A DNA stretch of 11,811 bases from G020350405 sp964513655 (GTDB lineage: Bacteria > Planctomycetota > Phycisphaerae > Sedimentisphaerales > Anaerobacaceae), in the NCBI GenBank assembly GCA_964513655.1, contig CAZENQ010000099.1, positions 1 through 11,811 of the forward strand, in the 5' to 3' direction. Below are positions 5,933 through 11,811 of this stretch, piece by piece (the first letter of the stretch is position 1; every line of letters starts with the position of its first letter). Under the pieces are notes generated by a model. The model did not search any database, was not told the DNA's origin, and worked only from the letters and a program-made list of their open reading frames with translations. A program made the position numbers and the translations under genes.

Positions 5933-8900
5933 ATCTGCCTGCCAGTTATTAGGGTCGTTGCCGTAAAGGTTCGGATCGATCCGGGTCAGTGACAAGCCGT
6001 TGCCGTCCGGCTCGGTCGGCCAGGGGTCCGGTCCGGCGGGACAGTCCTGAGGATGGAAACCATCGCTGTAATTTACCCTGTCGATGCGGATATAATAAGG
6101 CGTGCCATACTGGTCGACGTCGCCAGGCATGCCAATCTCAACTTTCTCACCTCCGTTGCTCAACTGACCACCGTAGGGGCCGAAAACCTCGACACCGGAA
6201 GGCATAGAGCCATACTCTGATGTAAAGGTAGCTGTGTCCTTGACCACCAGTAGATAACCGTAAGCAGGGATGTTTGCGTCGGCCGGGAAACTAAAGTCAA
6301 TACCATCAGTGAACTTCCACGGCTTATTTGGGTCGCCACATAAATTCACATCTGCGCCGGTTATATTGTAAAGTTCGACGTACTCGGCAAGTTGGTCACC
6401 GGACAGAGGATTATACATAATCTCATTGATTGCGACTGGGCCGACCTTCGGATAGGCATTGGGTGCGCCCTCGTAACTCGCCCCCGGTGTGTTTAGACTC
6501 ATGGCAACAAAGTTATATGTGCCTGTACTCTTGCGATGGCGGCCAAAGGCCACGCCATTTTCAGAGGCGCCAAAATCCTCCTTCTCGCGGTATCCGGTCA
6601 TATTGCCGTTAGCGTCGATGGCTGAGGACAGATATACCGTTTCACCGTTTTCGCTGAGTGCGAAGTAACTGCCGAAATGGTCATCCTCAGTAAAGACGAT
6701 ATAGTCGTTGGCGTCGATTGTCGTACTGGGGGCAATCTCATACTTGATAAGATTGAAGTCGCTGTCACTGAGGAACCAGCCGCCGATGTCGATGTTGGCG
6801 TCGGTGGTATTGTGCAGTTCTATCCAGTCGTTGGGGTAAACGTCCGAATGTGCCAATACTTCGTTAATCACGATGTCACCGGGATTGTGCGTGTTGGCGC
6901 TGTCATCGGAACCGGGCGAGCCATCGACAAACGCACTCGGGCGCCAGCCGTTTTTGCAGGACCAGTCGTTTACATCGCCACTGGTGGGGTCTATTATGGT
7001 CAGAGAGAAACCGTCGCCATCGGTATTCGGCCGCCAGTCATCGTCGTAGCCAAAGTCATGAATCGTTACCCCGATAGCATCTTCGAGCCTGATTCGCTCC
7101 CCGCCGTTATCGAGCCTGCCAGTGTACTGTCCGACTGTGTTGGGGCCTAGGCCGTATTTGGCCGTAAAAGCATTTGCATCTTTAACAACGACGACATATT
7201 CATTTGGATCGAGGGTCATATCCGGGAATGTGAAATGTATTCCTTCAGTGAAGCTTACCAGATTTATATTCAGAGTGTTCGGCCCGACGTTTTTCAGTTC
7301 AATGAACTCGGTGTTCGGGTCGTTCGGATCACCCGTCTCCTCCGGATGGTACATAATTTCCGTGATACGCAGGTAATCGGTAACCGGGCCGATGGCAAAG
7401 ATTGCTTCGTTCAGTGCGCTCCAATCGCCGCTGTCCAAAACTCGTGCCTTGACGTTGGCAGTTTCGGTAAGTATCACCGGCACAGAGTAAGTTAATGCGC
7501 CGGGCGCGACAGCACCTCCGGGCAGGCGAGGGTCGTTGCCGTCTGTTGTGTAATAGACTGTGCCGGAGCCATTGACATTGGTTATGGTCAGCGCAAAGCC
7601 CGGGAAGACCGCGCCACCGTGCTGGCTGAACGATGGAGCATCTACGTTGGGGTACAGACTGTCAGCCTCAATCTGGTTGAGGACAACAATGTTACGGCCG
7701 GGGAAGAAGTCATTGACATCGCTGACCGCGCTGGCCCAGTCATCATGGGTACGAGGGTTTTTGATTTGGGCGTCGCCCCAACGCGCCGATTCGGCAATGA
7801 TTGCAAGGTCTATCTCATCGGCTCGCGTCATTAGACGGGTGATGCATGCATCGTCCGTCAGTGCACCGTCGTTAAAGAAATGACGGTGCGTGCGGTCTGC
7901 GAACCGCATCCTGTACTCGGAATGGACCATCAACTCCTGGTGTAATAACTGTGGATTGAAGTACTTAAAATCTCGGAATGCATTGTAGAAAGGACCTGTC
8001 CGGTCACAGGCACCTGGGTAATCTTCGCAGTCGTTGAGGGTATTCTCGTTGTCATGCGTAAAGTACTTAAAGCCGTCGCCGCCGTTGCGATTGCCCAATG
8101 CCCAAATATTGTTCGGCAGGTCGTTATAAATCCCGTCTTCATCTTCATCGAGGAACCCGGAAAGCGGCTCGTCCCAATTGCCGGTATAGAAGATGACGAG
8201 CATCATATCAATAAGGTTATCGAGGTCGACGAGGATTTCATAGGCCGGATTACGTGTGCCATCGGGATTGCAGCCCATGACCCGCCAGTAGTTGGGGTCG
8301 GCGGCAAAACCGTCCATGGCAGCCTCCCAGAGTCTTTCGTAAGCATCGAGATTGCCGGCAGTGGCGTAGATTGTGAAAATTTCATATTGACAGTATGCCT
8401 CGCATCGAGAAACCTTGATTGCATCGTAATTGTCCCTATCGCCCCTAAGATAGGCCTGGCCATAAGAGCCATCGGGCTTTTCCATACTCTGGTAGATGCC
8501 CCAGTACAGCCCGTTGATGTAGGTGTGGTAGTAACTGCTTCGGGTGTATTCCTGACCTGTGTCTCGCTGAGTATCTCGTGAAAATACGTCATGGAGGAAA
8601 CAAAACATGCTCGAACCGCCCCAGGCCCACGAGTGGTCAGAGGGGGTACGCAGGTCTATGTGGTCGTACCAGTTTGCGCCTTCGTCGCCGAACAACGGGT
8701 AACGAAGTCTGGTCGGGCCGTATTCGCCGCGGAAGAAAAAACGCAGCGAATGTTTGGGGTTAGATGAGTCGCGGCTGGAGCCTCCCCGGATGCGAATGCC
8801 GCAGTTGGCCTGGAATCCTTCTGTCTCGTCAGGATTTATAAGTTCCATAGAGCAGGGCCGCTCCCACTCTCGGTAACGTCTGAGGGGATTGGCATAGATG

Positions 8901-11458
8901 CCGATGGTCGGGTCAAACAGGTTATTCATATCGGTAACAATCGAGATAGTCGGCAACGACGTGAGGGAATCCTTCATCTGAGGTCCCCATACAGAGTCGT
9001 TAACGATGTCAGGGTCCATTCCGTAGTCCTCATCGTTGTTGCCCCAGGAAGCCGGCCAGCCGGGTGGAGTGTTCCCATTAGCGGCCTGGATTAGGACGTC
9101 GTCGAGAAAAATATATGTGTGCGTGTCGACGTTTGTGCTGAGCCAGCCTGACTTGAATGCTACGGCACGCAGACAGGTCGTCTCGTCGATTGTGATAGGT
9201 CCGCTGTATACCAATCCGGACGTTTCATTGGGCTCTTTGCCACGGTCGGAGGATGCATCCAGATAAGTTAGTGTGTAGCGGATGGTAGCCCCGGTTGTAT
9301 CGGTGGTGATTTCAACCTGAAATGGTACATCGTAGAAACCGCGGTCGACGCTGAACTTCGTGTCGGCAACGACGCCACCATATATCTGGCCGTTAGCCAG
9401 GCCCGGCGTCGGCTCTAAATATCCATACCCAACTACTCCCTTGCCATAGGAAATATCTCTGTGTTGTTCTGGATACTCCGGCGAATATGAATGCGCGACC
9501 TTCAGGCCGTTAGGGTCCACCAGTGCCAGATACTCGCCGTCCCCATTCAACTGGAAATTCGTGTGAAGCTGTGAACCGGGTACCGCCCTGTCCTTGCCCG
9601 ATGCAAATACCACCAGATACTCGTACGGATCCAGAATAACTGCGGGGAAGCACCACTTGGTCAAGTTATATCGGTCATCCGTCAGACACCAGTCGTTTAG
9701 GTCGATGGGCAGCGGACTGGCGTTATATATCTCTATCCAGTCTGAACTGTCGTCGTCCTCATCAAATAGCGTGCTGTTGTTGACCGCCATTAACTCAGTA
9801 ATCAACAAAGGACCTTCCAACCAGAGGCCTGCGAAGAGCGCAAAGTCCACCAAGTCTACGACCCCGGGATTTGCCGTTTTTGCCATCACCCCCGACAAAT
9901 CAGCCCCACCACACCAATCATCAGCAAAGCAATCGTTCAACCACTGCTGTGTCAGGACCCTCAGGTCAAGGAAGTTAATATATCCGTCTGGAACCAAGTC
10001 CCCGATCCGGTCGTTGTCAGCGACTTCGACTATGACCGGCGGTATGTATATACCTGTGTAAAGAAAATCACCGCTGGCCGCGTGGGTAATCTCGGACGTC
10101 TCAGGTCCTTCCTGGTACACATCGTCAATCGCGGTAACAGTAATGGTCTGGGGTGTGTCCCAGTTTCCGACGGTGAAGGTCAGGTCAATGGGGTTGCCGG
10201 CGCCGTTGCTGTTGACCTGGGTATCTTCGTTTGGGTCGGCAGTGATGACGACAGGGTCGTCCGGCGGGGAATCGAGAACAATGGTGTACGTATCGGAGGT
10301 GGGGCCTTGCTCGCTCACGCTGGTGGAGCCATCAGTTTGGGCGATGGTAACGCTGCGGTGGTCATTGTCAGCGATGTTGGCCACCACGCTGGGAATGAAG
10401 ATACCGTTGTAGTTAGGGTCGCTGGAAGAAGCACTGTGTTGGATGGTCGATGTGTGGGAGCCTTCATCAATCATGTCGTCAATAGCGGTGACGGTAACGG
10501 TTTGAGCTGTGTCCCAGTTTCCGATGGTAAACGTCAGGTCGATGGGGTTGCCGGCGCCGTTACTGTTGACCTCCGTCTCTCCGTCGGGGTCCACAGTGAT
10601 GATTACCGAATCGGTGGGCTCCGCATCCAGCACCACAGTGTAGGTATCTGAAGTGGGGCCTTCCTCAGCCACGTCGGTGGAGCCATCGGTCTCGGTAATC
10701 GACACGGTCCCCCCTGATGGAGGCTCCACCACCGACGTCCAGACGGCGGCCAGCTCAATGAAGCCGCCACTAATCGTGCCGAGCCCGTAGCAAGGTGAGC
10801 AAAAAACCTCAAGTTCCGACGGAGTGTAAGCAATCAGGCTGTTAAAGGTAGCGGCCACAGAGGCACTGCCTATCACAGAGCCGGTCGCCGGGTCGAAAAC
10901 GAACAGGCGCAACTCGTCCGCAACCGGGTCGAAAACGCCCAGGATGTCGTACCAAGTGTCGACACTGGCGACCTGGCCCAGACCTACCGTTGTCCTTACA
11001 GTATCGCCTGCGGCACACACGGCGAACGTCGGCTCACCATTATGGAACTCAATTGCGTAAGACGGCACGTAAGTGCCACACGATTCATCGTAAAGACCCG
11101 CGATTGCGTCGATGGGGTTAGCAAACGCAGCCATTTTGACCCGCACCAGGATACTCACGGGCCCGGTAGGAACAAGCTCGTGCGGCGGCGTGAAGGGTGT
11201 CCACGAAACCACAGTGCTTGGGTAGGCCCAACCGTCGAAGTGCTCGGCGCCATCAATACCGGTACCGGTTACGTCGGCAGGGCTAGCAGCAAGATTATCG
11301 AGGTCGCTGTAAGGCGGGCCGTTGTCGTCTCCATTATTGTCCATATTCCAGACGGCCGCGGCAGTCCCCAGCGGATAAGCCAAAACGCTGCTGGTGGCGA
11401 TTAGGACTATAATGGCTGCGAATAGCAGTAAGAACGCTCTTTTCGGGATGTATTTCAC
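5912..11458 (-). CDS. Giant secreted CotH-kinase / lamin-tail multidomain protein (1848 aa)
   Basis: Domains in order: signal peptide 1-27 (cleavage after VLA); LamG/concanavalin-like sandwich about 28-245; two Calx-beta-like repeats 252-369 and 370-483; dockerin-like double calcium motif 487-549 (PDGYINFLDL and VVDLVDFALFAGLWL); lamin-tail domain 1 about 550-686; chitobiase C-terminal-like domain about 699-790; CotH kinase domain about 822-1253; a second chitobiase-like domain about 1272-1357; lamin-tail domains 2-4 about 1361-1518, 1527-1660 and 1673-1848. CotH hallmarks are CGIRIRGGSSR (886), YINGLYWGIYQSMEKPDG (Glu993) and FTHDNENTL (His1135, Asp1136). B. subtilis CotH is an atypical protein kinase acting on coat proteins; many bacterial relatives are surface proteins of unknown substrate. 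The protein ends exactly at the W-x-x-x-x-PSPG close of the last lamin-tail domain, with no PEP-CTERM or membrane anchor. It starts at GTG, supported by GAAGGAG 4 bases upstream. It is probably monocistronic, with its own promoter at 11530-11558. Confidence 0.85.
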   Translation of the reverse strand: MKYIPKRAFLLLFAAIIVLIATSSVLAYPLGTAAAVWNMDNNGDDNGPPYSDLDNLAASPADVTGTGIDGAEHFDGWAYPSTVVSWTPFTPPHELVPTGPVSILVRVKMAAFANPIDAIAGLYDESCGTYVPSYAIEFHNGEPTFAVCAAGDTVRTTVGLGQVASVDTWYDILGVFDPVADELRLFVFDPATGSVIGSASVAATFNSLIAYTPSELEVFCSPCYGLGTISGGFIELAAVWTSVVEPPSGGTVSITETDGSTDVAEEGPTSDTYTVVLDAEPTDSVIITVDPDGETEVNSNGAGNPIDLTFTIGNWDTAQTVTVTAIDDMIDEGSHTSTIQHSASSSDPNYNGIFIPSVVANIADNDHRSVTIAQTDGSTSVSEQGPTSDTYTIVLDSPPDDPVVITADPNEDTQVNSNGAGNPIDLTFTVGNWDTPQTITVTAIDDVYQEGPETSEITHAASGDFLYTGIYIPPVIVEVADNDRIGDLVPDGYINFLDLRVLTQQWLNDCFADDWCGGADLSGVMAKTANPGVVDLVDFALFAGLWLEGPLLITELMAVNNSTLFDEDDDSSDWIEIYNASPLPIDLNDWCLTDDRYNLTKWCFPAVILDPYEYLVVFASGKDRAVPGSQLHTNFQLNGDGEYLALVDPNGLKVAHSYSPEYPEQHRDISYGKGVVGYGYLEPTPGLANGQIYGGVVADTKFSVDRGFYDVPFQVEITTDTTGATIRYTLTYLDASSDRGKEPNETSGLVYSGPITIDETTCLRAVAFKSGWLSTNVDTHTYIFLDDVLIQAANGNTPPGWPASWGNNDEDYGMDPDIVNDSVWGPQMKDSLTSLPTISIVTDMNNLFDPTIGIYANPLRRYREWERPCSMELINPDETEGFQANCGIRIRGGSSRDSSNPKHSLRFFFRGEYGPTRLRYPLFGDEGANWYDHIDLRTPSDHSWAWGGSSMFCFLHDVFSRDTQRDTGQEYTRSSYYHTYINGLYWGIYQSMEKPDGSYGQAYLRGDRDNYDAIKVSRCEAYCQYEIFTIYATAGNLDAYERLWEAAMDGFAADPNYWRVMGCNPDGTRNPAYEILVDLDNLIDMMLVIFYTGNWDEPLSGFLDEDEDGIYNDLPNNIWALGNRNGGDGFKYFTHDNENTLNDCEDYPGACDRTGPFYNAFRDFKYFNPQLLHQELMVHSEYRMRFADRTHRHFFNDGALTDDACITRLMTRADEIDLAIIAESARWGDAQIKNPRTHDDWASAVSDVNDFFPGRNIVVLNQIEADSLYPNVDAPSFSQHGGAVFPGFALTITNVNGSGTVYYTTDGNDPRLPGGAVAPGALTYSVPVILTETANVKARVLDSGDWSALNEAIFAIGPVTDYLRITEIMYHPEETGDPNDPNTEFIELKNVGPNTLNINLVSFTEGIHFTFPDMTLDPNEYVVVVKDANAFTAKYGLGPNTVGQYTGRLDNGGERIRLEDAIGVTIHDFGYDDDWRPNTDGDGFSLTIIDPTSGDVNDWSCKNGWRPSAFVDGSPGSDDSANTHNPGDIVINEVLAHSDVYPNDWIELHNTTDANIDIGGWFLSDSDFNLIKYEIAPSTTIDANDYIVFTEDDHFGSYFALSENGETVYLSSAIDANGNMTGYREKEDFGASENGVAFGRHRKSTGTYNFVAMSLNTPGASYEGAPNAYPKVGPVAINEIMYNPLSGDQLAEYVELYNITGADVNLCGDPNKPWKFTDGIDFSFPADANIPAYGYLLVVKDTATFTSEYGSMPSGVEVFGPYGGQLSNGGEKVEIGMPGDVDQYGTPYYIRIDRVNYSDGFHPQDCPAGPDPWPTEPDGNGLSLTRIDPNLYGNDPNNWQADSPSPGT
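10010..10705 (-). repeat. Tandem duplication coding two Calx-beta-like domains
   Basis: Two adjacent units of about 118 codons begin at residues 252 and 370 of the giant protein. Each runs from a V(S/T)I-x-x-TDGS start through VNSNGAGNPIDLTFT and GNWDT, then Q-T-(I/V)-T-V-T-AIDD, to ADND. At DNA level ATGGGGTTGCCGGCGCCGTT is identical at 10188-10207 and 10542-10561, exactly 354 bases apart, so the duplication is fairly recent or kept uniform by recombination. Confidence 0.75.
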
Positions 11459-11462
11459 CTCA

Positions 11463-11469
11463 CTCCTTC
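11463..11469 (-). promoter_or_regulatory. Ribosome binding site that fixes the GTG start
   Basis: On the minus strand GAAGGAG lies 4 bases before the GTG at 11458-11456. No in-frame ATG lies between it and the signal peptide core, so the GTG start is well supported. Confidence 0.75.
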
Positions 11470-11529
11470 TGAAAGCGAATGTTGCAACGCGGCTCGCGTA
11501 CTACGGTGGCTCGCTTGGCCGGATAAGGT

Positions 11530-11558
11530 ATTATAGTAGTTTTGGCCAGATTTTGCAA
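11530..11558 (-). promoter_or_regulatory. Strong sigma70-type promoter for the giant CotH gene
   Basis: On the minus strand a TTGCAA -35 box (11558-11553) and a perfect TATAAT -10 box (11535-11530) are separated by exactly 17 bases. An A10 tract lies at 11578-11569, about -46 to -55 relative to the expected start near 11523, which is where an UP element binds the RNA polymerase alpha subunit. The predicted leader is about 65 bases and includes the ribosome binding site. Confidence 0.65.
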
Positions 11559-11612
11559 GGCTTTTCCGTTTTTTTTTTGAGGCGTGTAACCTTTTTATCT
11601 GCCGGACGTTAT

Positions 11613-11632
11613 AAAAAAAGGACAGCGTTGTC
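11613..11632 (-). terminator. Weak candidate terminator for a leftward gene beyond the right edge
   Basis: On the minus strand GACA-ACGC-TGTC (11632-11621) forms a short stem followed at once by C and seven Ts (11619-11613). A longer imperfect hairpin at 11628-11656 (TTGTC...GACAA) overlaps it. The stem is short, so this is tentative; its place upstream of the CotH promoter fits the end of another leftward transcript. Confidence 0.25.
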
Positions 11633-11688
11633 TTCGGGTGCTAATGCCGGCGACAAGCCCCTTAGTTAAGGTAAGGCAGAAGAAATTG

Positions 11689-11777
11689 CACCCTTAATGT
11701 TGGGCTGAAAATAGGGGTTGAAAGTTTGACAGGTGCGGGGTCACCCTTGATATTGAGCTAAAAATGGGGGTTGGGGG
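11689..11777. repeat. Imperfect 36-bp direct repeat, 53-bp period
   Basis: The units 11689-11724 and 11742-11777 both begin CACCCTT and share the core AAAAT-purine-GGGGTTG. They differ at 8 of 36 positions, all A/G exchanges. GTGAAAAGTTTGG at the right edge (11799-11811) resembles the GTTGAAAGTTTGA that begins inside unit 1, so the array may continue beyond the window. No open frame with a good start covers it. Confidence 0.6.
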
Positions 11778-11811
11778 TGTTGAAAAGTGTTTCAAAGTGT
11801 GAAAAGTTTGG

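Noticed and set aside
10082..10651. Plus-strand open frame (189 codons) opposite the Calx-beta-like repeats
   Set aside because: Its repetitive Val/Gly/Asp-rich translation simply mirrors the tandem repeat on the other strand.
11569..11578. Run of ten Ts as a plus-strand terminator
   Set aside because: No GC-rich hairpin precedes it on the plus strand; it fits better as the A-tract of the minus-strand promoter.
11590..11621. Inverted repeat CCTTTTTAT...ATAAAAAAAGG
   Set aside because: The stem is almost all A/T with unequal arm lengths; it is explained by A/T runs and is not a reliable structure.

Overview
The window looks like chromosomal DNA from a planctomycete, most likely a Phycisphaerae/Sedimentisphaerales-type anaerobe or sediment bacterium. 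This is inferred from protein style, not from a marker gene: a giant secreted protein combining LamG-like, Calx-beta-like, dockerin-like, CotH-kinase, chitobiase-type and lamin-tail domains is typical of that group, and all four intact genes encode exported proteins. No rRNA, tRNA, CRISPR array or complete mobile element is visible.

Layout, left to right. (1) Positions 1-164, minus strand, hold a piece of a tyrosine recombinase (integrase) with the HDLRR catalytic motif. It leaves the window at the left edge, has no usable start codon in frame, and looks like a decayed mobile-element gene. (2) Positions 165-669 are AT-rich with no convincing gene, only two small hairpins. (3) Positions 670-3747, minus strand, are two tandem paralogous genes for secreted GH43-like beta-propeller proteins, probably one operon; the downstream copy has lost about 27 residues between its two domains. 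(4) Positions 3748-4050 are a divergent promoter region with a perfect 12-bp palindrome at 3900-3911. (5) Positions 4051-5718, plus strand, encode an exported gamma-glutamyltranspeptidase-like Ntn-hydrolase that keeps the processing threonine but lacks the usual substrate-binding arginine motif. (6) Positions 5719-5911 separate two convergent genes and carry a coding-like remnant that cannot start by itself. (7) Positions 5912-11458, minus strand, are one 1848-residue secreted CotH/lamin-tail protein with a GTG start, a strong ribosome binding site and a very good sigma70-type promoter. (8) Positions 11459-11811 hold that promoter, a possible leftward terminator and an imperfect 36-bp direct repeat with a 53-bp period.

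Working picture (inference): the gene products act outside the cytoplasm. The propeller proteins probably bind or cleave glycans, the GGT-like enzyme hydrolyses an amide or gamma-glutamyl-type bond in the periplasm, and the giant protein is a surface or secreted multidomain factor that may carry protein-kinase activity. The GH-like pair and the GGT-like gene share a divergent control region and could be co-regulated. Nothing seen here ties the CotH protein to them beyond adjacency and shared export.
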